From Glandiceps talaboti (Eukaryota; Hemichordata; Enteropneusta; Spengelidae), in assembly GCF_964340395.1 (NCBI RefSeq), contig NC_135550.1:6490101-6554100 (forward strand): a stretch of DNA of 64,000 bases, given 5' to 3'. This document shows, one piece after another, positions 12,601-22,928 of the stretch (positions within the stretch are counted from its first letter, which is position 1; each line of letters begins with the position of its first letter). Made by a program: the position numbers and the translations under genes. The notes under the pieces were generated by a model, which was not told the origin of the DNA, ran no database searches, and saw nothing but the letters and a program-made list of their open reading frames with translations.

Positions 12601-13936
12601 TTTTGAAACGGACAGTACGTTGACATCTCCCTCACGTTTCCAACGCGATCTCTTCTATTTGCGTTTACGTTAAAGGAATTGTAGGTTTGATTCGGGTTAA
12701 ACACCGGAACGACAAATAGCACAAAAAAGCAGAAAACCCTCGCAAAATCACAGTAAACGCTACAATTATTGCAGCTAGGGTTAGAATTAATGTTCTAAAA
12801 ATCTAATTGTGGTCTGCAAAGAACGGCCACTTTTCTATGATTATCTCGCTGGCAAGTATGATATAGCAAGGTATCAATAACATCGCTAGGCTTACCTTTA
12901 GGTATTTGTGTATATTGGTACAATATTCTGTAAACTCGTTGGGGTCATTGTGTTCGTCAATTTCCATTTCCATTGGCACGCTTTCAATAGTCTTCTCCAA
13001 GCGTGTCGTACATTTGGTTGCCCCGGTTGCCATTTTGATGCAGACATTTTCTGATTTGAGAAAGTACAAGTTATTGTGAGTAAAGAAATTGGTCCTTCAT
13101 ATAAATTATAATGCAGGAAGTAATATGTTGGATATCCACTATAGTTCTGTTACATTATTATTCTCTCTAGACTCTTAGACTCAAGTTTCAATTTTAAAAA
13201 AATAGTTATTTTTACGTGTCTCTGAACAAATTTCGAGGGTTTATTTAAAAACAATGCGAGGAATATGGACTCACTGTTGTACGAAGTTGTTTAATAATAT
13301 CACGGCGGTCATTCGTCCAGCCACGAGGTAAGCTCGCCGTGAAGTTCAAGGAGGTATAAAGAGTGGCGAAGACAGAAAGGCATGGTTTCTAAGAATACGT
13401 TGACAAGCATAGATAGGGGGGGATATAGCAGGTGGCTTACCTTTCTCTGACGATTTCTCCTTGATTCGGCATGCGACAGTCTTCTTTACAGCAGCCTTGC
13501 CAGTATTATTGTCGAGGGGAACATTTGCTTTGGTCTGGATACGTCGCTGTGGATAAGCAGAATATAAGTGCGGAAATTTGAAAATACTGCATTTTTCGAC
13601 AACTTACAAGCTGCATTGGGTCTATTTGTTCAGGAAATGCAATAACCTGCCAGAATACGGTACAATCTAAAATACGTCATGTGACCGAACAGACACTGGA
13701 ACGGCAAGTCGGACAAGATAACTTCAAAAAACTCTTAAAATGGATGTGGGCTTACTAATCTTGCGTTGATATTTGGGTATGCCTTGCCGACCGTTCCATT
13801 TCGCTTCGCCATATAAAGCATTCCTCCTTTATCCTTGCGTTGTGCCGGGCAGGGTGGCTTCTCGGCCAAGACTGTAGAGCTCGTTCCTCCAATACGTAAC
13901 ATGGTTATGGTGGATATATCTTCCTAAATTTCAATT
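6643..13936 (-). CDS. Mitotic cyclin, A-type-like, 404 residues
   Basis: Coding exons on the minus strand: 13756-13902 (ATG at 13902; exon starts about 13936 after TTCTTTTCAG), 13441-13546, 12896-13050, 9641-9748, 8958-9113, 8304-8477, 7192-7443 and 6643-6759 (TAG). They total 1215 bases with all phases matching. A KEN degron (84-86) is formed across the exon 2/3 junction. The N-terminal cyclin box spans about 125-230 with SRSVLLDWL (160-168), ETLHL and AAKIEE (CDK-contact Lys about 216). The C-terminal box spans about 235-345. The ending KYNSVSRY resembles cyclin A. The family activates CDKs in S/G2/M and is destroyed by APC/C. Oddities: the usual MRAIL hydrophobic patch reads SRSVL, and I saw no clear destruction box. 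A divergent cyclin B is the alternative. The largest intron (9749-12895) holds repeats. Confidence 0.9.
8609..8671. repeat. (TGG)n microsatellite
   Basis: About 20 GGT/TGG repeats ending in GGCGGCGG, in the cyclin intron between exons 8304-8477 and 8958-9113. A poly-Trp open frame across it is an artefact. Confidence 0.95.
9749..12895. other. Large cyclin intron
   Basis: This 3.1-kb intron contains the inverted element copy at 10.3-10.7 kb with two poly-C runs (near 10381 and 10652). I find no exon in it. Short open frames around 11663-11887 and 11919-12164 have no recognisable domain and no supporting splice sites. Confidence 0.6.
10316..10690 (-). mobile_element. Unexpanded copy of the minisatellite-bearing element
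   Basis: Read on the minus strand, this cyclin-intron segment parallels 17587-17880. It has a poly-G block, CATTTTAGTTCTCA, a CAAATTGAGG stretch, TTTTCGCTATA followed by TAGTAAATGC (overlapping), and GGCACTAAAATAAAG. It then has about one and a third units of the motif that is tandemly amplified at 17.8-20.0 kb (CATTCTGG, TTCATAGCACTA, TACTACTACACACTGG). A CAATAGTTCAATGTAGGA motif lies at the opposite end in inverted orientation, and may be a terminal inverted repeat of the family. No coding capacity seen. Confidence 0.65.
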
Positions 13937-14095
13937 CTGAAAAGAATGGAATATATCCACAATGATACTTTGCTAAAACGTGGTGAACACGTATTACAGA
14001 ATGTACAAACTTCAACTGTTGAAGCCACAGTCAGAGTAGTCCATAATTCTCGCCAAGAAAGTACGGTTTCCGTAAAGCAATATCGTTTGACTTAC

Positions 14096-14165
14096 CACGA
14101 ATAAGCGGGTTTATTTGGTATACCTCTTTCGCGTTGCAGCTTCGTGAGACCTCACCGCAACTGAA
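14096..14165 (-). other. Probable non-coding 5' UTR exon of the cyclin gene
   Basis: On the minus strand a good donor (GTAAGT at 14090-14095) follows a stretch downstream of a TATA box. The matching acceptor TTCTTTTCAG lies at about 13937, 34 bases before the ATG. This predicts one intron of about 155 bases within the 5' UTR. The start of the exon is set only by distance from the TATA box. Confidence 0.5.
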
Positions 14166-14190
14166 TGATTTCCGTGGTCAACTCTTGTCC

Positions 14191-14239
14191 TTTTATAGCC
14201 CTTCTGTGCATCCATCTGGATGTGACTACCGGGCATTGG
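14191..14239 (-). promoter_or_regulatory. Cyclin promoter: TATA box and CCAAT box
   Basis: On the minus strand GGCTATAAAAGG lies with its TATAAAA at 14191-14197, and a CCAAT box (reverse ATTGG) at 14235-14239, about 40 bases further upstream. Initiation is expected near 14161-14168, where an ATCATTCAG initiator-like stretch lies. An E2F-like core (TTTCGCG on the plus strand) occurs near 14128 in the 5' UTR. CCAAT boxes bound by NF-Y are typical of mitotic cyclin promoters; binding here is inference. Confidence 0.6.
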
Positions 14240-14941
14240 TCAATTAACTGCACCTGGTTTTACCACTGTTCACTAATCGTGATTTACAACTCACCTGATA
14301 GCAGACAGCTGGCTATCATTTCAGAAAGAAAAGCCTACGCGCAGTTATAATCAGACCAACTATGGTTAAGGCATACACAGGTGTGCATCTACTAGCTATT
14401 GTTCATGTCAATAGAAGTGCATGTACATCATTTCCCAGCATCATTAAATTTACCGTACGCCAATCACACCAAAATCCGGTATAGCTTATGGCGCTGAACA
14501 GGGACAATACTAATATATCGATGGGAATTTTAAAAAGCTCTTGCAAGTCTTGCTTATTGTGGTAGCTATGTATTCCCCATGGCTTAGGAAGGGTAATACT
14601 CGGACTAGTGAGGATATACGATTTGAAAGAAACAAAATATATAAAGAGTGCAACAAGAAATATATATTTACAAGAGCTTTCAAACGTTTAGGTATTTGCA
14701 ACCATCTTTTTAATTAAAGAACCGAACGCTCTGCCTCTGATCAAAGTATTATCTTTTGTTATTCGTGTTTGTCCATTATATCTAGATGTGAAAATAATCA
14801 ATTTTCCGTCAATGTCTTCCGGTGTACGATATGCAAAATATAGCTACATGTAACGCCTCTTACTCGAGCTTCATTGGCTATTGAAAATAAAGTCCACAAT
14901 TGAAAATTTCTTCGCGGTGAATATTGCATACGTGTCGATAT

Positions 14942-15351
14942 TAGAGAGGTTTAGATGCGCGTATTTACGTGTGTTCTATACGCGTAGCGTCATAGTCACG
15001 TGATTGGAAGCAACCCATGCGTTCTGTATCAGACGATGCTACGTCAAAATGGCAGTCTACACGTAACTGTAAACACGTGTTTAGTTTTCGTCATTTTTCT
15101 TCTCTTAAATGTCATATTTTTTATATCAAAGTTCGTAAACATAACTGCAAACTAACTGTTCGGTTTTCCTTTTGGGTAGGTGCGGGAAAAATTGCAAAAA
15201 TACCGACATATAAAATCATGTGTATGGCCTTCAGGACAGAAGATGCCAACGCGCGTAACTAAACACAGCTTTGTACGCGTCATTACGTGTACGCCTGCAC
15301 GATATTGCTCCCGTACACGTACGCGTTCTAACGTGTATCTAAACCTCTCTA
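14942..15351. mobile_element. MITE-like element with 15-bp terminal inverted repeats
   Basis: The left end TAGAGAGGTTTAGAT (14942) is repeated perfectly in inverted orientation at 15337-15351. The next 20 or so bases are loosely inverted and rich in ACGT/CGCG. Length is 410 bp. The interior is unusually rich in ACGT/CACGTG motifs and has no transposase. The target duplication is not certain. It lies about 0.7 kb upstream of the cyclin promoter. Confidence 0.65.
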
Positions 15352-15779
15352 TTGATATGGTCCTCAGAGTACACTTCGTTCATCCGATAAAGTAAATTTG
15401 TAACAATGAGATGGGATGCGAGTATTAAACGCTACAAAAAATTAAATTTGTTGAGCCTTTTCAGAAAAGTTTCAGGTAATGCAAATGATATGCATAACAC
15501 ATATGCATGCATAATTAAATACGACGCCATATTGTTCAGGGTGATATGGAAACACTACCCCTATGTTGTTGCATAAACTTCAGTTTAGTATTCGTTCGCG
15601 ATCGGATTATGCAATTGTATTTTTTCAAACGCATATTTTAAATTGGCCATATGGATGGGCATTGGGGTATTTATTTAATTTATAAGACAATTCTATCTGT
15701 CTTCCTACTTGAAAAATAGCGCCAATGGCGTTGTAGCACTATACAGTTTACAAAAAATGTTTATCCATATGCTGATCCA

Positions 15780-16500
15780 TGCTAGGTATAGGTGTTCATT
15801 TGGTGAATGACGATCCAGTTGCCCATCTAGGCCTGTTGTCATCTTTGCAATATACATCATCGTATGGCTGTTGCTATGAGCGTGGTCTTCCTATGGGCGT
15901 TGCCTTGTTGCCAGACACATTTGCATACATTATTTGAACGTTTATTCACCTGTCTATCAATACATGTTACTTTCCTGTTGCTATGGGCGAGGTCTTGTTG
16001 CTAGGTATATTTGCATACACTTTTGGAATGTTTGTTCACTTGTCTACGAATCCCTGTTGTTATCTTTGTGAAATACACCATTTGGCTCTTGCTACCATGG
16101 GTGTGGTCATGGTTGCCAGAGATATTTGCATACATTTTTTGAACGGTTACACACTTGCCTACCAGATGTTGCTATTTTAGAAAAATATACTGGCATTTGG
16201 TTGTTGCTAAAAGCGTGGTCATGGTTGGTAGGACCAATTGTGCAAAATGTTTTGAACAAAATCTTTTGAATAACACTTCTATAAATATCTCACCAAATTT
16301 CAGTCTCATTGACCAAGTACTTCTTCCGATCATTGTATGCTTAATAGTTCTTCATCTATACACTCCAAATGCATCCCCATTAAATTGCAGCTCAAGCTGC
16401 TCAGTAGTTTTGGAATGTAATATTTTTTACCAAAATGACACATTTTTAGCCCTACTTTGCATATTACTGATGGAATCATCATGTCATGAATAAGTCTTAA
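15780..16500 (+). repeat. Interspersed repeat, copy 1 (TTGTTGCTAtGGGCGTGGTC family)
   Basis: Contains three or four diverged units of about 130-150 bases. Each has CTGTTGTTATCTTTG, GTTGCTA-GGGCGTGGTC and TTTGCATACA-TTTTTGAACG. These are followed by a stretch parallel to the second copy at 19983-20830 (ACACTTCTA...CTCATTGAC-AAGTACTT...CATCCCCATTA). No protein domain is recognisable. Confidence 0.7.
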
Positions 16501-17112
16501 TCTAGACACCCCTAAGAACGTTCCCACCAAATGCTTCCCGGGGAGTTGAGAAAGACTAAAGGCCGTTGTGCCGTTCTGATCCGAGCCAGGAGTAATAATT
16601 GTAAAGCACTTTGAGCACGGAGTGGGAAAGCTATATACTGAACATTATTATTATTTATTATTATTATACATGCAAATACACCCCCCCCCCACATACATAC
16701 TGTGAAATTCATGAGAAAGCTAAGGATTTATTTATTCACAATGGCATGGCAACAAGAAATGATATAAGACAGAAAAACAACAAACATACAAAAATTGGTT
16801 CCCTAAATTATCGACCCTCGTGGATGGTCTAATTGGATATAACAGTGAGTTATGGCATGCGATAGACAGTTGTACAAAGTGATTGACAACTGTGTAAAGT
16901 GATTGACAACTGTGTTAAGTGATTGACAACTGTGTAAACTGATTGACAGCTGTACAAAGTGATTGACAACTGTGTGAAATATGACAGCCAGGTCTGGTTT
17001 GCGAAATTCGGTACTTTTGATTGTTCAATGCATGCAAGCTTTCAAATGGATACTCTTTTCATCATTTCATAAGGTGTGTAGGATTATTCAACTACTGTGA
17101 AGTACAGTGTTG
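16500..17112. other. Non-coding stretch with short tandem array
   Basis: Holds a small (TTA)n run near 16648, a poly-C run at 16681 and the 20-bp tandem array at 16861-16976. It also holds the 3' flank of the LicD-like pseudogene exon. No gene seen. Confidence 0.6.
16861..16976. repeat. 20-bp tandem repeat x about 6
   Basis: Unit TGATTGACAACTGTGTAAAG, with two units carrying GTACAAAG instead. Variation between units is small. Confidence 0.9.
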
Positions 17113-17530
17113 TTACCATGGCAACCAACAATATTTTTTATACGGAATTGTCCGTCCGTAAGTCACCGGATATCTGTTTTCAGGACATTCTCTGCACGAT
17201 TTGGAATTTTAACCTTAAAGTCTGCAAAGTCAATTTTTCTTTGAGGTAGCATCCATGAAAGTGGAATTGTTTCGTGCTCTTTGACAGCAATTTCAAGACT
17301 TTTCTTGTAATCTCGAGTGATTGCCACCTTCTTACAAGGCTTCTGATCACATAATCACATCCCATGAAAATATATCCACATGTAGGTCTTGATGTCTAAC
17401 AGCTCGGCGAACCTTGTCAAACCCATTTTCACGTGTGCGTGTTAGACGTAGTTGAATTTGCTTCAGTTTTTCTTTCAATTCCTCATATAATTGGGTTGTT
17501 ATAATTGAGATATCACCATCATAATCGAGC
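17113..17530 (-). pseudogene. Orphan LicD-family exon, frameshifted
   Basis: Homologous to exon 2 of the intact gene at 21321-21762. The acceptor (CTCCACAAG) and the DYDGDISI metal-site region near the start are kept, as are VDIFSW, an ETIPLSW/KIDFADFK block in another frame, and a CWLPW ending with TAA at 17113. At least two frameshifts break it: one just after VDIFSWDVIM near 17345, and a one-base deletion near 17175. I see no partner exon 1 upstream, where the minisatellite now lies. The 3' flank also resembles that of the intact gene, so the duplication was genomic and not by retroposition. Probably a dead partial duplicate. Confidence 0.85.
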
Positions 17531-17586
17531 CTTGTGGAGTAAAGAAACAACGCCAGATTATATCAGCAGTAATATTGAGGGCTGAG

Positions 17587-19982
17587 ACCAATAGTTCAAT
17601 GTAGGATGTAGGATAAGGAAAATTCTTTTACGGGGGGGGGGGGGGGCATTTTAGTTCTCAATTTTGATGGGCCTGTTTGTACCCTCAAATGCAAATATTT
17701 CTATCAAAAATGTCGTCAAATTGAGGTATATAAGAATTTTCGCTATATAGTAAATGCATGGCACTAAAATAAAGCAAAGTGTCCACAATAGAACGTTTCT
17801 TTTCATAACTACATACCGGCTTATGTATTTATAACACTACATACTACTACATACCGGCTTATGTATTTATAACACTACATACTACTACATACTGGCTTAT
17901 GTATTTATAACACTACATACTACTACATACTGGCTTATGTATTTATAGCACTACATACTACTACACACCGGCTTTGTATTTATAGCACTACATACTACTA
18001 CATACTGGCTTTGTATTCATAGCACTACATACTACTACATACTGGCTTTGTATTTATAACACTACATACTACTACATACTGGCTTTGTATTTATAACACT
18101 ACATACTACTACATACTGGCTTTGTATTCATAGCACTACATACTACTACATACTGGCTTTGTATTTATAACACTACATACTACTACATACTGGCTTTGTA
18201 TTTATAGCACTACATACTACTACATACTGGCTTTGTATTCATAGCACTACACTACTACATACTGGCTTTGTATTCATAGCACTACACTACTACATACTGG
18301 CTTTGTATTCATAGCACTACATACTACTACATACTGGCTTTGTATTCATAGCACTACATACTACTACATACCGGCTTATGTATTTATATCACTATATACT
18401 ACTACATACTGGCTTTGTATTCATAGCACTACATACTACTACATACCGGCTTATGTATTTATATCACTATATACTACTACATACTGGCTTTGTATTTATA
18501 ACACTATATACTCACTACATACTGGCTTTGTATTTATAACACTATATACTACTACATACTGGCTTTGTATTTATAACACTATATACTACTACATACTGGC
18601 TTTGTATTTATAACACTACATACTCACTACATACTGGCTTTGTATTTATAACACTACATACTACTACATACTGGCTTTGTATTTATAACACTACATACTA
18701 CTACATACTGGCTTTGTATTCATAGCACTACATACTCACTACATACTGGCATTGTATTCATAGCACTACATACTCACTACATACTGGCTTTGTATTTATA
18801 ACACTACATACTACTACATACTGGCTTTGTATTTATAACACTACATACTACTACATACTGGCTTTGTATTTATAACACTACATACTACTACATACTGGCT
18901 TATGTATTTATAGCACTACATACTACTACATACTGGCTTTGTATTCATATAGCACTACATACTACTATACACTGGCTTTGTATTCATATAACACTATATA
19001 CTACTACATACTGGCTTATATATTTATAACACTACATACTACTACATACTGGCTTATGTATTTATAACACTATATACTACTACATACTGGCTTTGTATTC
19101 ATATAGCACTACATACTACTATACACTGGCTTTGTATTCATATAACACTATATACTACTACATACTGGCTTTGTATTTATAACACTACATACTACTATAC
19201 ACTGGCTTTGTATTCATATAACACTATATACTACTACACACCGGCTTATGTATTTATAACACTATATACTACTACACACCGGCTTATGTATTTATAACAC
19301 TATATACTACTACATACTGGCTTATGTATTTATAACACTACATACTACTACATACTGGCTTATGTATTTATAACACTATATACTACTACATACTGGCTTT
19401 GTATTTATAACACTACATACTACTACATACCGGCTTATGTATTTATAACACTATATACTACTACATACTGGCTTATGTATTTATAACACTATATACTACT
19501 ACATACTGGCTTATGTATTTATAACACTATATACTACTACATACCGGCTTATGTATTTATAACACTACATACTACTACATACTGGCTTTGTATTCATAGT
19601 ACTACATACTACTACATACTGGCTTTGTATTCATAGTACTACATACTACTACATACTGGCTTTGTATTCATAGTACTACATACTACTACATACTGGCTTT
19701 GTATCCATAGCACTACATACTACTACATACTGGCTTTGTATTCATATAGCACTACATACTACTACATACTGGCTTTGTATTCATAGTACTACATACTACT
19801 ACATACTGGCTTTGTATTCATATCACTACATACTACTACATACTGGCTTTGTATTCATAGCACTATATACTACTACATACTGGCTTTGTATTTATAGCAC
19901 TACATACTACTACATACTGACTTTGCATTTATAGCACTACATACTACTACATACTGGCTTTGCATTTATAGCACTACATACC
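17587..19982 (+). mobile_element. Minisatellite-bearing dispersed element with giant array
   Basis: The head (17587-17807) has CAATAGTTCAATGTAGGA, a poly-G run, TTTTAGTTCTCA, TTTTCGCTATA followed by TAGTAAATGC (overlapping), and GGCACTAAAATAAAG. It aligns with the inverted copy at 10.3-10.7 kb and then enters the tandem array. The array's far end runs straight into the interspersed repeat at 19983. No transposase was seen. A Helitron-like or MITE-like element with a central tandem repeat is a known architecture in invertebrates; which class this is stays open. Confidence 0.6.
17808..19982 (+). repeat. 37-38-bp minisatellite, about 58 units
   Basis: Consensus: ACTACTACATACTGGCTTTG followed by TATTTATAACACTACAT. 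Two main unit types differ at TTATGTATTTATAAC (38 bp) versus TTTGTATTCATAGC (37 bp). They occur in blocks, which points to local higher-order amplification. Total span is 2.17 kb. There are no conserved spacers between repeats, so this is not a CRISPR array. Confidence 0.95.
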
Positions 19983-20830
19983 AGTTGCCTACCCAACCCT
20001 GTTGTTATCTTTGCAATATACGCAATCATTTGGCTTTTGCTATGGGCATAGTCTTGTTGCTAGGTATATTGGCATACACTTTTTGAATGTTCACTGGTCT
20101 AAGAATCCCTGTTGTTATCTTTGTGAAATACACCACAATTTGGTTGTTGCTAAGGGCATGGTCATGGTTACTACAGATATCTGCATACATTTTTTGAATG
20201 TTTACTCACTTGCCTACCAGTTGATATTTGACCAAAATATACTGCCAATTGATTGTTGCTAAGGGCGTGGTCACGGTTGCTAGGGCCAATTGAGTCATTC
20301 ATTTTCAATTGAAGAAAATCAACAGAATAACACTTCTAGAAACATTTCACCGAGTTTGAGCCTCATTGACGAAGTACTTTGTGATATACAAGTTTTTGAC
20401 CAATATTCACATTTTTACACTTAATTTGCATATCACTGATGATATCATTATATGCTTAATATTTCTTCATCTGTACCCCAATGCATCCCCATTAGATTTC
20501 AGCCCAATCTGCTAAGTAGTTCAGGAATGAAAGATTTTTCACCAAAAAGGCACATTTTTAGCTCTAAGCTGCATATCACTGATGGGATCATCATGTCGTG
20601 CACAATTCTTAATCTAAACACTGTTAAGAATGTTCCCACCAAATTTCAGAATAATCTGCCCAGTAATTTTTGAGTTTAAATTTTTTGACCAAAATCACAT
20701 TTGTTGACCCAAAGCACATACTGGTGGTAAGAACATTTTGATTTGAACAATTTCCAAACTAGACACACAGGGTAATACACCCACCAAATATCATGGCAAT
20801 TGGTCCAGTGGTTTTTGACTTTAAGTTGTT
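19983..20830 (+). repeat. Interspersed repeat, copy 2, with (CA)n tail
   Basis: Parallels 15780-16500 (GTTGTTATCTTTG, GTTGCTAAGGGC, GTGGTCATGGTTA). It then continues through ATTTGCATATCACTGATG and TTGGTCCAGTGGTTTTTGAC into a CA microsatellite at 20827-20912. A microsatellite at the 3' end suggests a retroposed element, but no RT or SINE promoter was recognised. Confidence 0.65.
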
Positions 20831-20852
20831 CACTCACTCACTCACACACACA

Positions 20853-20912
<60 letters not shown>
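20827..20912. repeat. (CA)n microsatellite
   Basis: CTCA/CACA run of about 85 bases at the 3' end of the interspersed repeat. Confidence 0.95.
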
Positions 20913-21320
20913 GCATAGCTATAGCACCATAATCAGAAAATTATATACATTGTAATATCAAAGAATGGAATACCTGAATGAAGGAATAATCCATATATGA
21001 TGATAATAAAGACTGACAATAATAAAATCAGTGACGTAACTTTTACAGGCAGTCAATTGGTTTAAAACAGCACCAAATAAAAATGCATGTGACAGAAATT
21101 ATTACTAATATGACATATTCCAGTTATCTTCTTTCCAGCTATTTTAAAAATATAATGTCACACAATATCAAACCTGAGAATATGAGAATTTAGATTTTCA
21201 CTGCACCATCAGATAAATGTAAGCTTTGGCTAGCAAGATTGAAGTACTTTTGGTTTTATACGCTTTCAAATTTATAATCTGATCATGATAATTAAGAAAC
21301 TTCCGTTGGATTATTCTAGG

Positions 21321-22905
21321 CTACCATGGCAACCAACACTTTGCTTTGTATGGTATGGTCCATCTGTAAGTCACTGGATATCTATTTTTCAGGACATCCT
21401 CTGCACGATTTGGAACATAAACTTTGAAGTCTGCGAAGTCAATTTTCCTCGTAGGTATTATCCATGAAAGTGGTATTGTTTCATACTCTTTAACAGCAAT
21501 GTTGAGACTTTTTCTGAATTTTTGAGTCATTTCAACCTTTTTACAGGGATGGTTATCACATAACCCTTTAACCAAATTCCACTTAAAGATATCAACATGT
21601 ACTTGATCATCACCGTCCACTCGATCACTATCACCTCGTAGCACCCTGTAAAAACCCTGTCCACTTGTCAGTGTTAGACGTATTCCAACTGGTTGAAGTT
21701 TATCTTGTAGTTCCTTATATGTTTTGTTTGTCATAATTGAAATGTCACCATCTGTATCATGCCTTGAGGCACAAAGAAACAAGAAATAGAAACACTTTAC
21801 ATAATATTCATCTGAAAACGTAGCAGCCATGTCACACAATGCACGTCTTCGAGTCCCACATGATGAAAAGAGTGCCCTTTCGAGCAGAAAATTATATGAT
21901 TTATGAAAGACCTTTTCCCCCTAGTGAACACAATAAGCAAAAGTAAACATGGTGGTTAGATGTACTTAAGTCTGTCAGCTTTTTTACTCTTTATAAAATA
22001 ATAAACAAGTACAGACACTAATAGCACACAAGCGTATAATATGAGACATTTTATCTGACTGTGAACACAAATTAACACTACTGTCGGACGAAACAAGGGA
22101 GGTTCAAACACATAGATTGTTTAGTTGTGTTCACAGTACAATAAAATATAACATCATATGCATGCAATGCTATCAGTGCCTGTGGTTGTTTGTGTCATTC
22201 ATAAAAACACCTCTTGTGTGAGCTGTGAGAAAACGTACTGTCAAATAAAAACTCTATAATAGTTTGGTTTAGTAATACATTGTTTGAACATTTTAAAGTG
22301 GAAGCGGGTTGTTGGGTTGAATCTGCAGTACCAAAGATACGAATGACTGCACATGCGTGGATTTAATACATTACAATTAGCATTACAATTAGCATAAAAA
22401 CAAAATAACATCATGCTAGGTTTACTGAAGCTGGCATGAAACAAGAATACAGAGTGTGATTAAACTAAATGACACATTTAACACCAATACATTGTTTGCA
22501 GTTTTTGAAATGACAAGACAAATTGTATGAAAATGATGTGGTATAGCACATGCTAAGGGTTAGCTGAAAGCAGACTTTTTTTCTGCACTGATAGTATTCA
22601 TACCTCAAAACATCTCCGTTTCTGATTGCTCCAAGAAGTGTGCCATAATCCAACCAATAGCTGATGTTCATCTCATCAAACACACTGGTGGTTTTTTTCA
22701 CAATAAATCTCAAATCATCAATTTGTTCCTCTGTCATGTAACAGTCTTCTCTTTGAATGCGTAGATAGTCATGTAATTCAAACTTGTATTCTAATGTTGC
22801 TATGGTAATGACCATGACAAAAAGGAGTAGTAAAAAGAAGCGTTTTGGGGGTGTGAACAGTCGTCGTCTGTAACAACAAATTCTCCGAATCCTGCAACGT
22901 CGCAT
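21321..22905 (-). CDS. LicD-family (fukutin/FKRP-like fold) type II membrane protein, 247 residues
   Basis: Two coding exons: 22604-22905 (ATG at 22905) and 21321-21762 (stop at 21321). The phase-2 junction joins LR to HDTDGDIS. The N-terminus is basic, then a signal-anchor helix lies at about 22-40 (FFLLLLFVMVITIATL), typical of a Golgi/ER type II protein. The LicD core follows: LDYGTLLGAIR (85-95), the acidic metal site HDTDGDI (102-108), VHVDIFKW, then ETIPLSW and VPNRAEDVLKNRYP near the C-terminus. The family includes bacterial phosphocholine transferases and animal fukutin-type enzymes that transfer phospho-sugar alcohols. The substrate here is unknown. An upstream acceptor (CCTTTCAG, about 22929) suggests a 5' UTR intron. 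A broken copy of exon 2 lies at 17113-17530. Confidence 0.88.
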
Positions 22906-22928
22906 CTTGTGAAGCGTTACTTAATATG

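Noticed and set aside
17808-19982. Regularly spaced repeats resembling a CRISPR array
   Set aside because: Units are contiguous with no unique spacers, and the window is animal DNA.
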